Notes: generated by a model from the letters alone, not told the origin. DNA of 64,000 bases from Gaiella sp. (GCA_027493885.1 JAOSJZ010000001.1:2660622-2724621); one strand, 5' to 3'; shown: positions 17,209-27,120, counted from the first letter of the stretch. Made by a program: numbers and translations.

Positions 17209-19661
17209 CTCGCCTCGAGCTCCTTCGGCGGGCGGCGCTCGGGCGCCGAGATGGCGAAGAACGGCGGCGGCCAGATCGCGTCGTCGGAGTAGTCGAGCTC
17301 GGGGACCCGGAGGCCGACCGAGTCGAGCAGGTCCATCAGCTCGTCCCCGAAGATCTCCTTCTTCTCCATCAGCACGCCGGCGATCCGGTCGAGCGCGTCG
17401 CGATTGGTCAGCGCGAGGTTGTGCGCGACGACGTACGCCTGCCCGATGATCTGTGCGGCCGCGCGGCGCTTGGACGGGTCGGAGAGCGCTCCTGCGATCG
17501 GGTCGGCCGCCATCGGGCCGCCGCCGCCCATCCGGTTCATGATCTGGAGGCCGATCCCCTCGAGCCGCTCGAGCGCGCGCCGTCGCGCCTCGTCCGCGGA
17601 CTCGCCTTCCTTCGGCGTGGCCAGGAACGGCTGCGGCCCCATCGCGGCCGCGCCGACCATGCCGGCCGCCTGCGCGGTGACGGACATCACGTCGCCGCCG
17701 ACACCCGTCGAGTTCTCGTCGTAGAAGACGCGCTCGGCCGCCATCGCGCCGAGCCCCCACACGAGCTGCGCGAACATCTCGCTCTGGAAGCGCGCGAAGC
17801 GCTCCTCCTTCTCGCGCGCCTGGTGATGGCCGCCGGAGTCGCCGCGGCGCCGGATCGACAGCCGGGTGGACTCGAAGTCCTTCATGAAAGTGTGGCCGGC
17901 GATCGCGTGGCCCGCCTCGTGGATCGCGATCGCGCGACCCTCGCGCTCGACGTACTCGATGCCGATCGCGGTGCCCGACTCGAGCGTCGTGATCGACTCG
18001 ACCAGATCCTCCCAGCTGAACCGCTCGCGGCCCGAGTGGTGCGCGATCGTCAGCGCCATCGACGTCACCTGCTCGATCATCGCCGGCGAATAGCCATTCG
18101 TGACGCGGGCGATCTCGTCCCGCTTCCGCGGCATGTCGAGCTCGGGGTCGTGCGAGACCTTGTTGATGTAGAGATCGATGATGTCGAGCCGGTCGTGCTT
18201 CGTCGGCGTGCGGAACCAGACGTGGCGCCCCATCCGGCCAGGCCGGATGAGCGCCGGGTCGAGCCGGTCGATCGGAACGTTGGTCGCGCCGATGAAGTAG
18301 ACCTGCTCGTCGCGCGGGCGCGGGGCCGGAAGCCGGAGCGAGCGGCCGTGGATGCGGCGCGGCACGATGAAGCTCGCGTCGAGGAGCGTGTTCGTCTTGT
18401 TCGTGATCACGCGCTTCGTGAACGGCGGGTTGTCGATCCCGTCCATCACCACGAGCAGCTGGTTGAGCGCCATGCCGCCCATCCCGCCGCCGAACATGCC
18501 CGGGAACATGAAGCTGTAGAAGCGCTGGAGCGATGCGGCGAAGCCGCTCGGCCCGATCGTGGGGGTCTCGCGGCTGGAGAAGAGCTTGTCGCGCCACGCC
18601 CGCGTCTCCAGGATCATGTCGCCGGACGGGTTGAGAGCGCCCCAGGGACCGTAGAAGAGCTCCTCGTGGGCGCTCGCCGGCGTCAGGGGTGGCACGTTCG
18701 TCGCGCCCCCGAAGCCCGTGCCGAGCGAGGCGCGGCGCATCCCGACCGCGTCGATCTCGTCGATGAAGACGATGCACGTGCCGCCCCACTTGCGTGCGGC
18801 CCGCTTCGCCTTCCAGGCGAGGTAGCGGACGACGATCGCGTCGATCCCGATGAACGTAGCGGCGAAGCCCGAGCCGGGGATCGAGACGAACGGCGAGTTG
18901 AAGCCGGTCGCGAGCGCCTTCGCGAGCATCGTCTTGCCGGTGCCGGGGGGCCCGAAGAAGAGGACGCCGCGCTCGCGCTTGCCTCCGTGGCGCTCGAACT
19001 GCTCGCCCGACTGCCAGATCGAGACGACGCGCCGCACCTCCTCCTTCGCCTCCGCCTGTCCGCGCACGTCGTCGAGCTTCACGCCCCACTGCGCGTCGCC
19101 CGGCTCGAACGTCTTGATCTGCGTGATGTTCATCGCGAGCAACGGGCCGAAGAGGATCCCGAAGTTCGCGATGAAGAGGAAGAACACGAAGACGACCTGG
19201 ATCCAGAGCGCCGGCGACGAGAGGATCGTGCCGAAACCGCCGAGGATGAACCCGACCGTCCCGAGCCACGTGCCGCCCCGGAACAGCCAGACGATCGTGA
19301 GCAGGACGAAGAAGAAGACGAAGATCTTGAACCAGAAGCGCCAGAACCAGGCGCGGCGACGGCTGACGACGTCCTCCTCGCGAAGAGCCCGGCTCTCGAT
19401 GCCGAACAGGCTCGGCGACGGGATCAGCTTGCGGAAGAGGAGGTCGGCGAAACCGCGAAAGACGACCACGACGCCGAGCGTCGCGAGCAGGGCCCCCCAC
19501 CAGGACATGTCGTTCTGTCGCGTGAACCAGACGTAGAGCGCCGGCGAGGTGAGGATGGCGACGGCGGTCGCCGAGCGCGTCAGGCGGCGCCAGCTCTTCG
19601 CGAGGTCCTGCGAGGCCTCGGCCTGCGGGAGTGCGGAGAGGGGTGGGTCGACCGTCGCCAT
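17205..19661 (-). CDS. Divergent FtsH-like membrane AAA+ metalloprotease
   Basis: An 818-residue membrane protein combining an AAA+ ATPase and a zinc protease. Hydrophobic helices lie at about 35-75 and 105-175. Walker A is FFGPPGTGKTM (about 235), Walker B is CIVFIDEIDAVG, and the second region of homology is ATNVPIDRLDPALIRPGRMG. The zinc site is HEAGHAIAGH (His581, Glu582, His585), with a likely third ligand in STGVGGDVMSVT. Compared with FtsH, extra segments of about 70 and 40 residues are inserted between Walker B and the arginine-finger region, one rich in Gly, Met and Phe. The N-terminal membrane part is larger than the two helices of FtsH. MATVDPP is taken as the start. It is coupled to the downstream membrane protein. 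Confidence 0.82.
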   Translation of the reverse strand: MATVDPPLSALPQAEASQDLAKSWRRLTRSATAVAILTSPALYVWFTRQNDMSWWGALLATLGVVVVFRGFADLLFRKLIPSPSLFGIESRALREEDVVSRRRAWFWRFWFKIFVFFFVLLTIVWLFRGGTWLGTVGFILGGFGTILSSPALWIQVVFVFFLFIANFGILFGPLLAMNITQIKTFEPGDAQWGVKLDDVRGQAEAKEEVRRVVSIWQSGEQFERHGGKRERGVLFFGPPGTGKTMLAKALATGFNSPFVSIPGSGFAATFIGIDAIVVRYLAWKAKRAARKWGGTCIVFIDEIDAVGMRRASLGTGFGGATNVPPLTPASAHEELFYGPWGALNPSGDMILETRAWRDKLFSSRETPTIGPSGFAASLQRFYSFMFPGMFGGGMGGMALNQLLVVMDGIDNPPFTKRVITNKTNTLLDASFIVPRRIHGRSLRLPAPRPRDEQVYFIGATNVPIDRLDPALIRPGRMGRHVWFRTPTKHDRLDIIDLYINKVSHDPELDMPRKRDEIARVTNGYSPAMIEQVTSMALTIAHHSGRERFSWEDLVESITTLESGTAIGIEYVEREGRAIAIHEAGHAIAGHTFMKDFESTRLSIRRRGDSGGHHQAREKEERFARFQSEMFAQLVWGLGAMAAERVFYDENSTGVGGDVMSVTAQAAGMVGAAAMGPQPFLATPKEGESADEARRRALERLEGIGLQIMNRMGGGGPMAADPIAGALSDPSKRRAAAQIIGQAYVVAHNLALTNRDALDRIAGVLMEKKEIFGDELMDLLDSVGLRVPELDYSDDAIWPPPFFAISAPERRPPKELEAR

Positions 19662-19780
19662 CGATTCAGTGACGCAGTGTACGTAGCGGGTTTCGCGATC
19701 AGATGTTGGCCGAGTGTTAAGCACCCACAAGGTACGCCTCCGAGGCTCGTCTCGGCAGAGGCGCTGCTAGCGTCAACCGC

Positions 19781-20236
19781 ATGACACAGGCGACGCTCCA
19801 CACCAGCGAAGGGCCCGTCGATCTCGAGCTCTATCCGCACGAGGCCCCCAAGACCGTCGAGAACTTCACGAAGCTCGCGGCCGACGGCTTCTACGACGGG
19901 CTCTCCTTCCACCGCGTGATCCCGGACTTCATGATCCAGGGCGGCTGCCCGCGCGGTGACGGCACCGGTGGGCCGGGCTACACGTTCGAGGACGAGTTCA
20001 ACGAGCATCGCGTGGCACGCGGGGCGCTCGCGATGGCGAACGCGGGCCCGAACACGAACGGCTCCCAGTTCTTCATCGTCACGGCGGACGCGTGCCCCTG
20101 GCTGGACGGCAAGCACACCGTCTTCGGTCGGGTCACGTCCGGGCAGGACATCGTCGACCGGATCTCGCTCGCCGACCGCGACCCGCGCGACCGGCCACGG
20201 ACGGAGATCACGATCGACCGCGTCGAGCTCGCGTAG
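19781..20236 (+). CDS. Cyclophilin-type peptidyl-prolyl isomerase
   Basis: A 151-residue cytoplasmic cyclophilin that speeds cis-trans isomerisation at proline. The active-site arginine is in [20 protein letters not shown], and the rest of the signature ([20 protein letters not shown] and [15 protein letters not shown]) is intact. There is no signal peptide. It is divergent from the FtsH-like gene, with about 120 bases between them that must carry both promoters. A pair of palindromic repeats follows the stop. Confidence 0.95.
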   Translation: MTQATLHTSEGPVDLELYPHEAPKTVENFTKLAADGFYDGLSFHRVIPDFMIQGGCPRGDGTGGPGYTFEDEFNEHRVARGALAMANAGPNTNGSQFFIVTADACPWLDGKHTVFGRVTSGQDIVDRISLADRDPRDRPRTEITIDRVELA

Positions 20237-20239
20237 CTT

Positions 20240-20313
20240 GGTGTCCGACTTCAGTCGGACACCTCCGCCGAGGCGAGCGCGTTCGCCGAGTGTGTCCGAC
20301 TGAAGTCCGACAC
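20240..20313. repeat. Pair of GTGTCCGACT palindromes
   Basis: The first copy has perfect 11-bp arms GGTGTCCGACT and AGTCGGACACC around TC. The second, about 30 bases later, reads GTGTCCGACT-GA-AGTCCGACAC with one central mismatch. The two copies are also complementary to each other. They fill the gap between the cyclophilin and SDR genes and may act as a terminator for the former. Confidence 0.7.
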
Positions 20314-20341
20314 CGGGCTCGGTCCCCGATATCGTCGTCGT

Positions 20342-21073
20342 GTGGAGCTGAACGGCAAGACGGCGGTCGTCACCGGCGCGTCGTCGGGGATCGGCGCCGC
20401 GACGGTGCGGCAACTTCGTGCCGCGGGCGTCCGGGTCGCCGGCGGCGCGCGGCGCGTCGAGCGAGTCGACGCCGACGTCGCCCTCTCGCTCGACGTCACG
20501 GACGAGGCCTCGAGCCGCGCGTTCGTCGACGCCGCGGTGGAGGCGCTCGGCGGGATCGACATTCTCTTCAACAACGCGGGCCTCGCGCTTGGCCGCGTCC
20601 CGTTCGAGGAGTCGACCGCGGAGGTGGAGGCGACGGTGCTCCACACGAACGTCGACGGCGCGCTGCGCATCACGCGGCTCTGCCTGCCGCACCTGCGGGA
20701 CGGCGGCCACATCCTCTTCATGGGCTCGATCGCCGGCCGGCAGGCGTATCCTTACGGCGCGTCGTACATCGCCTCGAAGTTCGCCGTGCGCGGGTTCTCG
20801 TACGCGCTGCGAGAGGATCTGCTCGGCCGGCCGATCCGCGTGACGACGGTCGACGCGGGACTCGTCGAGACGGAGTTCTCCCTCGTCCGCTTCGGCGGCG
20901 ACCGGGCGAAGGCAGACGCGGTCTACGACGGCCTCGATCCGGTCACGCCGGACGAGGTCGCCGAGTGCGTGCTCTTCGCGCTGACGCGGCCGCTCCACGT
21001 GAACCTCGACGAGATCGTGATCAAGGCGCTCGCGCAGTCGAGCGGCGCGCGGGTGGTGCGCAGGGAGGCCTAG
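20342..21073 (+). CDS. Short-chain dehydrogenase/reductase (YdfG-like)
   Basis: A 243-residue classical SDR. The dinucleotide site is TGASSGIGAATV, the NNAG motif is DILFNNAGLALGR, and the catalytic tetrad is visible: Ser in FMGSIAGRQ and Tyr-x-x-x-Lys in YGASYIASKFA. The DAGLVETEF segment after the active site is typical of YdfG-type NADP-dependent serine/3-hydroxy acid dehydrogenases. The glycine-rich motif is followed by GGARRVER, whose arginines suggest NADP. The substrate cannot be fixed from sequence. A GTG start is used; the next gene begins seven bases after the stop. Confidence 0.88.
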   Translation: MELNGKTAVVTGASSGIGAATVRQLRAAGVRVAGGARRVERVDADVALSLDVTDEASSRAFVDAAVEALGGIDILFNNAGLALGRVPFEESTAEVEATVLHTNVDGALRITRLCLPHLRDGGHILFMGSIAGRQAYPYGASYIASKFAVRGFSYALREDLLGRPIRVTTVDAGLVETEFSLVRFGGDRAKADAVYDGLDPVTPDEVAECVLFALTRPLHVNLDEIVIKALAQSSGARVVRREA

Positions 21074-21080
21074 GGCGGCC

Positions 21081-23143
21081 GTGTCGCTGACGATCCTCGA
21101 AGGCTCGACGTTCTGCATCTGCGACGAGCTCGGCGACCTCGACGGCGGCCTCGACGGGCTCTACGCCCACGACACGCGCTTCCTCTCCACGTTCACGCTG
21201 ACCCTCGGGGGACGACGACCGTTGCTCCTCTCATCGGGCAAGGTCGAGTACTTCTCCGCCGCGTTCTATGCCCGCAACGCGCCCGGCGACGGCCTCGACC
21301 TGGACGTCCTCTCGATCGCGCGTCACCGCTTCGTGGGGAACGGCCTCCAGGACCACGTCGTGCTGCGCAACGAGACCCGCGCACCGCTCGCGTTCACGCT
21401 CGAGCTCGACTTCGGGACCGACTTCGCGGACATCATCAGCGTGAAGCAGCACGACTTCGCGCTCGGCGACCCGCTCCACGCCCCGGAGCTCCCCCGCCTG
21501 CCGAGGCGCACTTCGACGAGGCGGCGGGTCGGGTCGTCCTCGTCGAGGGCGAGGACCGCGGCGGTCGTACGCAGATCGTGTTGTCGCGGGCCGGCGAGGG
21601 GCGGGGTGGGGTCATCCGCTTCCCGATCGCGCTCGCGCCGCACGGGTCGTGGGACGTTCGCGCCGACATCACCGTCTCGCTGGACGGGGAGGTCGAGCCT
21701 CCCGAGGCGGTCGAGCGCCGCTTCGGGACCGAGCGGCAGCGCGTGCGCGGCTCCCTCGCCGCGTGGTCCATGCACCTCCCCCGGCTTCGGACCACGTGGG
21801 ACGACCTCGAGCATGCCTTCTCCCAGTCCGTCGCGGATCTCGCCGCCCTGCGCCTGCGCGCCGGCGAGGGCCCGGGGCTGCTCCCCGCGGCCGGCATGCC
21901 GTGGTTCATGACGGTCTTCGGCCGCGACACGATCATCACGAGCCTCCAGTCCATGCTGCTCGGGCCGGAGCTCGCGGTGAGCGCCCTGAGCGCGCTCGCC
22001 GAGCTGCAGTCCCACGTCGACGACCCCGCCATCGACGCGGAGCCGGGGAAGATCGTCCACGAGCTGCGGAGCGGCCGGGCCGCGGACAAGTGGTTCGCGC
22101 GCTACTACGGGACCGTCGACGCGACGCCGCTCTACCTCGTGCTGCTCTCGGAGACGTGGCGCTGGACGGGTGACCGGGACCTCGCCGATCGCCTGCGCGA
22201 GCCGGCGCTCGCGGCCCTCCGCTGGATCGACGAGTACGGCGACCGCGACGGCGACGGGTTCGTCGAGTACGAGCGCCGCTCTCGTAGAGGGCTCGAGAAC
22301 CAGTCCTGGAAGGACTCGGGTGACTCGCAGCGGTTTCGCGACGGGCGCACCGCCGTGCCGCCGATCGCACCCGCCGAGGTGCAGGGGTACGTCTTCGACG
22401 CGAAGAGCCGGCTCGCCGAGGTCGCGCGCCTCGCGTGGGGAGACGAGGCGCTCGCCGGTCGGCTGGAGCGGGAAGCGGCCGAGCTTGCCGCGCGCTTCGA
22501 CGAGGCCTTCTGGGTGCCCGACCGCGACGGCTATTACGCCCTTGCCCTCGACGGGCAGAAGCGCCGTGTCGATGCGCTCTGCTCCAACATCGGGCACCTG
22601 CTGTGGAGCGGCATCGTCCCGCCGGAGAAGGTCGACGTGATCGTGGACGCGCTGACGCGGCACGAGCTCTGGTCGGGATGGGGGATCCGCACGATGTCGA
22701 AGTCGGATGCGGCGTACAGCCCGCTCAGCTACCACAACGGCACGGTCTGGCCGCACGACACGGCGATCGCCGCGTGGGGGCTCGCGCGCTACGGCCGCTA
22801 CGGGCCGGTCCACCGCATCGGCCGCGCGCTGCTCGAGGCCGCGCGGCACATGAGCTGGTCGTTGCCCGAGGTCTTCGCCGGGTTCGACCGGTCGGAGACG
22901 CCGTTCCCGATCGCCTACCCGACCGCCGCCAAGCCCCAGGCGTGGGCCGCCGGAACGCCGCTCCTGCTGCTTCGGCTGCTGCTCGGTCTCGAGCCCGACG
23001 TCGAGCGGGGAACGCTCGCGACGCTGCCGGGGATGACGCCTCTGCTCGGCAGCCGGATCGAGCTGCAGGGGGTTCGTGCCCTGGGCAAGACGTGGGACGT
23101 CGTCTCGTCGCCCGACGGGACGACGGTCGACGAGGCGTCATGA
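21081..23143 (+). CDS. Glycogen debranching enzyme (amylo-alpha-1,6-glucosidase type; apparent frameshift)
   Basis: A glycoside hydrolase of about 687 residues when repaired. It removes alpha-1,6 branches from glycogen-like polymers. The N-terminal debranching domain is ILEGSTFCICDELGDLDGGL followed by LYAHDTRFLSTFTL. The catalytic toroid has MPWFMTVFGRDTIITSLQ, DSGDSQRFRDG and SPLSYHNGTVWPHDTAIAAW. The frame changes near the run of five C at 21491-21495: N-terminal sequence ends HAPELP, and the other frame continues PPAEAHFDEAAGRVVLVEG. One more C would restore a continuous protein. A sequencing error is likely. The stop overlaps the start of the glycosyltransferase gene (ATGA), pointing to a shared role in storage polysaccharide or trehalose/sugar metabolism. 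Confidence 0.85.
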
Positions 23144-24171
23144 GGGTCGCGGTTCTGAGCCCCGTCTGGTTCCCCGTTCCCCCGGCGGGCTACGGCGGCA
23201 TCGAGTGGATCGTCTCCCTGCTCGCCGACGGCCTCGTCGACGCCGGGCACGACGTGACGCTCTTCGCGTCCGGTGACTCGCTGACGAACGCGCGACTCGA
23301 GGCCGTCTACGAGACGGCGCCGAGCGAGTGGATCGGGCACACGTTCTGGGAGCTCCGGCACGCCGTCTCGTGCTTTGCCCGCGCAGGGGACTTCGACGTG
23401 ATCTCGGACCACACCGGCCTGCTCGGGCTGGCGCTCGGCTCGATGGGGCCGACGCCGCTCGCGCACACGGTGCACGGGCCGCTCTCCGGTGAGCCGGGAG
23501 CGCTCTACGCGCAGATCGTCTCGATGCTCCCGCACGCTGCGCTGATCGCCGTCTCCGACGAGCAGCGCCGGCCCGAGCCCGACCTGCCTTGGGTGTCGAC
23601 GTGCCGGAATGCCCTCGATCTCTCCGTCTACCCCTTCGTGCCCGAGCGAGGCGAGTACCTTCTCTTCCTCGGGCGGATGACCGCCGACAAGGGCGCGCAC
23701 CGCGCGGTCGCGGTCGCGCTCGAGTGCGGCCTTCCGCTCAAGCTCGCGGGCAAGTGCCGCGAGCCGCTCGAGCAGCAGTACTTCGACGAGCTCGTCCGGC
23801 CGCACCTCTCCGACACGATCGAGTACGTCGGCGAGGTGACGCACGGCGAGAAGGTCGCCCTCCTCCAGCACGCGCGCGCCACGCTCTTCCCGATCGAGTG
23901 GGACGAGCCGTTCGGCCTCGTGACGATCGAGTCGATGGCGTGCGGCACGCCGGTGATCGCGACGCGCTACGGCGCCGTGCCCGAGGTCGTCGACGACGGC
24001 GTCACGGGCATCGTGGTCGACTCGTGGCAGCAGATGGGGGAGGCGCTGGAGCGTGCCGACGCGATCGATCCGCTCGTACAGCGGCGGATCGTCGAGGAGC
24101 GCTTCTCGCCCGGGCGCATGGTCGCCGACTACGTCGCCGCCTACGAGGCGACGATCGAGCGGTGGGCGTAG
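23140..24171 (+). CDS. GT4-family glycosyltransferase
   Basis: A 343-residue retaining GT-B glycosyltransferase. The N-terminal nucleotide-fold half starts MRVAVLSPVWFPVPPAGYGG, the loop typical of GT4 acceptor sites. The C-terminal half holds LLFLGRMTADKGAH, where Arg and Lys bind the nucleotide diphosphate, and the E-x7-E motif in EWDEPFGLVTIESMACGTPV. It probably transfers a sugar from UDP- or GDP-sugar to an unknown acceptor. Coupling to the debranching enzyme suggests a glucan-related product. There is no membrane segment. Confidence 0.88.
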   Translation: MRVAVLSPVWFPVPPAGYGGIEWIVSLLADGLVDAGHDVTLFASGDSLTNARLEAVYETAPSEWIGHTFWELRHAVSCFARAGDFDVISDHTGLLGLALGSMGPTPLAHTVHGPLSGEPGALYAQIVSMLPHAALIAVSDEQRRPEPDLPWVSTCRNALDLSVYPFVPERGEYLLFLGRMTADKGAHRAVAVALECGLPLKLAGKCREPLEQQYFDELVRPHLSDTIEYVGEVTHGEKVALLQHARATLFPIEWDEPFGLVTIESMACGTPVIATRYGAVPEVVDDGVTGIVVDSWQQMGEALERADAIDPLVQRRIVEERFSPGRMVADYVAAYEATIERWA

Positions 24172-24181
24172 GGTCTGTGCC

Positions 24182-24550
24182 GTGGCGGGCGTGAACGTGC
24201 TGGGCGAGCCGCTCGAGCCGTGCGGCTTCGCGCCGCTCACCGGGTTCTGGCGCGACGGCAGCTGTCGGACGGGCGGCGAGGATCTCGGCGTGCACGCGGT
24301 CTGCGCCGTGATGACGGACGAGTTCCTCGCCTTCAGCGCCGCGGCCGGGAACGACCTCTCGACACCGCGCCCGGAGCTCGGCTTCGGCGGACTCGTGGCG
24401 GGCGACCGCTGGTGTCTCTGCGCGGGACGCTGGCAGGAGGCCTTCGAGGCCGGCGTTGCGCCGCCCGTGGTGCTCGGGGCGACGCACGTGCTCGCGCTCG
24501 AGTTCTCGTCGCTCGCGGATCTCCGAGCGCACGCGGCGTCCGTCGGGTAG
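24182..24550 (+). CDS. DUF2237 family protein
   Basis: A 122-residue protein of the DUF2237 family, recognised from NVLGEPLEPCGFAPLTGFWR, the DGSCRTGGEDLGVHAVCAVM core, and GDRWCLCAGRWQEAFEAGVA. Cysteines at CGF, SCRT, AVC and WCLC are conserved in the family; no function is established. The GTG is 11 bases after the glycosyltransferase stop, and VNVLG is the conserved beginning. It is convergent with the acetyltransferase gene, whose stop abuts its own. Confidence 0.85.
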   Translation: MAGVNVLGEPLEPCGFAPLTGFWRDGSCRTGGEDLGVHAVCAVMTDEFLAFSAAAGNDLSTPRPELGFGGLVAGDRWCLCAGRWQEAFEAGVAPPVVLGATHVLALEFSSLADLRAHAASVG

Positions 24551-25312
24551 TCAGGCGGCGGCGCGCCGCCGCAGGCGGTGCGCGACGACGAAGCGCTCCT
24601 CGAACCCGAAGCGACGGATGTTGCGGTAGGAGGCGCTCGGGCGGTCCTCGCGCAGCTCGCCCGTCTCGGTCACGAGCGTCGTGCAGCCCGCGTCGAGCGC
24701 GCGCCCGATCCGCGCGGCGAAGAGCGCACCCTGGCCGCCCTTGCCCCGGTGTTCCGGAAGCGTCGCCGCCATGCCGAAGTACGCGGCGGGCGGGTCGATC
24801 CACACCGCGGCAGCCGCCGCAGGCTCGTCCCCGTCCAGCGCGAGGAACGCGTGCCAGCCGGCGGCCGCCGGAAGAGCGTCGAACCACGGCAGGATCGTGT
24901 CGGGCAGCCCGTATGCCGCCGCGACGATCCGCGCCCAGCGCTCCGCGCTGGTGTCGTCGACGTCGACGATCCGGAGCGCGGTCGCGATCTCAGGCGGCGG
25001 GTCCGGGCCACGCTCGAACAGCATCCACCCCCAGCCCGGCTCGAGCCCGCGCGCCGCGAGCAGGTGATCGAGGGCGGGATCCGCGGCCGGTGAGACGGCG
25101 ACGTAGAACGACGTGTCGCCCATGGCCGCCAAGGCCCGGTCGAGGACGTCTTCCGCGACGCGTCCGGCCAGCCCGAGCCCGACGACCCGGTTCAACATCG
25201 GCGAGTCGGGCGCTGCGGGAGCCCGGAGGCAGACGGCTCCGGCGAGCTTGACCGCGCTCGCACCGTAGACGGGTAGGTACGCCCGCAGCGAGACGTGCTC
25301 GAGCTCGTGCAT
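24551..25312 (-). CDS. GNAT-family N-acetyltransferase
   Basis: A 253-residue protein with a C-terminal acetyl-CoA-binding fold. The key motif is AATLPEHRGKGGQGALFAARIG, matching the Q/RxxGxG/A pyrophosphate loop, followed by the later strand TLVTETG and YRNIRRFGFEERF. The N-terminal half has hydrophobic strands without a clear motif and may be a degenerate second GNAT domain. A GTG 15 bases upstream of the chosen ATG is an alternative start. The substrate is unknown. It follows the metallo-hydrolase gene closely on the same strand. Confidence 0.78.
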   Translation of the reverse strand: MHELEHVSLRAYLPVYGASAVKLAGAVCLRAPAAPDSPMLNRVVGLGLAGRVAEDVLDRALAAMGDTSFYVAVSPAADPALDHLLAARGLEPGWGWMLFERGPDPPPEIATALRIVDVDDTSAERWARIVAAAYGLPDTILPWFDALPAAAGWHAFLALDGDEPAAAAAVWIDPPAAYFGMAATLPEHRGKGGQGALFAARIGRALDAGCTTLVTETGELREDRPSASYRNIRRFGFEERFVVAHRLRRRAAA

Positions 25313-25344
25313 GGCGGGATCGTGCACGAGCAGTCGGCGGACTG

Positions 25345-26220
25345 CTACGTCCCTGCGGCGGCTCCGATGGCTTCGAGCCGCTTGCGCCAGTAGCGCTCCA
25401 GCCCGAGGTAGCAGTGCCAGTACGGCGCCGCCCGGTCGTACGCGTCGGCCTCGCCCGGGTCGGAAGCGGCGACGTCGGCGCGCGCGGCGGCGACGAACGT
25501 CGGCTCGTCCATCCCGTGGCCGACGCGGTCGGCCCAGCTGCGGAGCGTTGCGCGGAGCGCGTCCAGGTGGCGCTCGACGTCGTCGAAGACGCCGAAGTGG
25601 ACGAGCGCGAGCCGGAGCGGCGAGCGGCGCTCGATCTCGTCGATCGTCCGCTCCCAAGCTTCGACGTCGATTTCCGGCGGCGGTGTCGGCGGGACGACGA
25701 ACCGGCCCGGCGCGATCCGGGCTCCGGCGGCGTCACCGTTGTAGAGAGTGCCGTCCTCGTGCTGGTAGGAGACCTGATGAGATGCGTGGCCGGGCGTCGG
25801 GAAGCACGCGAGACCCAGGACGCGCTCGCCGACGACCCGGACGTTCTCCGCGGGCACGGCCACGACCTCCCCCCAGAGCTCGTCGAAGGAGTCCCCGTAC
25901 AGGCGGCGCGCGCTCGCCTCGAGCCTGGTCGGATCGACGAGGTGCGGCGCGCCGATCGCGGAGACGTGCACCGTCAACTCCGGATGCTCGCGCACGAGCG
26001 CGCCGGCCGCTCCCGCGTGGTCGAGGTGGATGTGCGACAGAAGCAGGTGTCGCACCTCGCGAAGCTCGACGCCGCGCGCGGCGAGTCGCGCGTGCAGCGC
26101 AGCGAGGCAGGTCGTCGGCCCGCAGTCGAACAGGGCGAGGCCGTCGTCCGTCTCGAGCAGGTAGCAAGCGATCCGGCGCGGGTCGCCGCAGTGGAGCAGG
26201 TCGAGGGGCTCGTGGTTCAC
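25345..26220 (-). CDS. Metallo-beta-lactamase-fold hydrolase
   Basis: A 291-residue hydrolase with the di-metal signature SHIHLDHAGAAGAL, a later His in FPTPGHASHQVSY, Asp in LYNGDAAGARI and His in LALVHFGVFDD. This arrangement fits the glyoxalase II-like/lactonase branch rather than true beta-lactamases. No signal peptide is present, so it acts in the cytoplasm. The C-terminal helices (YLGLERYWRKRLEAI) are typical of actinobacterial members. The substrate is unknown. The GNAT gene downstream starts about 30 bases after its stop. Confidence 0.88.
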   Translation of the reverse strand: MNHEPLDLLHCGDPRRIACYLLETDDGLALFDCGPTTCLAALHARLAARGVELREVRHLLLSHIHLDHAGAAGALVREHPELTVHVSAIGAPHLVDPTRLEASARRLYGDSFDELWGEVVAVPAENVRVVGERVLGLACFPTPGHASHQVSYQHEDGTLYNGDAAGARIAPGRFVVPPTPPPEIDVEAWERTIDEIERRSPLRLALVHFGVFDDVERHLDALRATLRSWADRVGHGMDEPTFVAAARADVAASDPGEADAYDRAAPYWHCYLGLERYWRKRLEAIGAAAGT

Positions 26221-26352
26221 GCTGAGACCGTAGTCGGGTTAGCCGTACCGTGACGGCCCCTGCGCCGTTGTAGCGTGATTCGCACGAGCGATGACTTTCG
26301 CGCGGCCCGGCGGTCATTGCTGGCGAATCGACCATCCCACAAGGAGGCGCAG

Positions 26353-27120
26353 ATGCCTGCACCAACGCTCGTCACCGGTGCTCCGTGCTGGATCGACCTC
26401 TACAGCTCGGACACGGACAAGGCGATCGCGTTCTACCGCGAGCTCTTCGGCTGGAGCGCCGAGCCGCCCCAGGAAGAGTTCGGGGGCTACTTCACCTTCA
26501 CGAAGGACGGCAAGCACGTCGCCGGGTGCATGCGTAACGACGGCGAGTACGGGCTTCCCGACTCGTGGGGCGTCCACCTCATGACCGGCGACGTCGAGAC
26601 GGTCGCCGCGGCGGCGCCGAAGAGCGGCGGCTCGGTCGAGTTCGGGCCGATGGTCGTCGGGGAGAACGGCACCTCGGCGATGCTGCGTGACCCGGGCGGG
26701 GCCGGCGTCGGCGCCTGGCAGCCCAACCAGCAGAAGGGCTTCGAGGTGACCGGCGAGATCGGCACGCCTGCGTGGTTCGAGCTCCACACGCGTGCCTACG
26801 AGCCCACCGTCGCGTTCTACCGCGACGTGTTCGGGTGGGACACGCACGTGATGAGCGACACGGACGAGTTCCGCTACACGACGCTCGGCGAGGGCGAGGG
26901 GCAGCTCGCAGGGATCATGGACGACTCCCCGCACCCCGGCGACGAGCCGGCCCACTGGGCGGTCTACTTCGCCGTCGCCGACGCGGACGCCGCCATCGAG
27001 CGGGTCATCGAGCTCGGCGGGAGCGTCGTGCGCCCGGCCGAGGACACGCCGTACGGCCGCCTCGCGACCGTCACCGACGCGACGGGAACGCAACTCCGCA
27101 TCGTCGCGGACGCGGGCTGA
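26353..27120 (+). CDS. Two-domain VOC (glyoxalase-like) protein
   Basis: A 255-residue protein made of two related VOC modules. The first is PCWIDLYSSDTDKAIAFYRE, then LFGW, ending with MLRDPGGAGVGAW; the second is PAWFELHTRAYEPTVAFYRD, then VFGW, ending with VTDATGTQLRIVAD. This paired DLYSSD/FYRELFGW layout is common in Streptomyces hydroxylase-like proteins, whose metal ligands are poorly kept, so it may be a binding or resistance protein rather than an enzyme. A strong ribosome site AAGGAGG stands five bases before the ATG, which fixes the start. It is divergent from the hydrolase gene. Confidence 0.85.
   Translation: MPAPTLVTGAPCWIDLYSSDTDKAIAFYRELFGWSAEPPQEEFGGYFTFTKDGKHVAGCMRNDGEYGLPDSWGVHLMTGDVETVAAAAPKSGGSVEFGPMVVGENGTSAMLRDPGGAGVGAWQPNQQKGFEVTGEIGTPAWFELHTRAYEPTVAFYRDVFGWDTHVMSDTDEFRYTTLGEGEGQLAGIMDDSPHPGDEPAHWAVYFAVADADAAIERVIELGGSVVRPAEDTPYGRLATVTDATGTQLRIVADAG

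Noticed and set aside
17172..19784. Open frame of 870 codons on the plus strand
   Set aside because: It is antisense to the FtsH-like gene; its product is an Arg/Glu-rich string without domains, as expected from high GC third positions.
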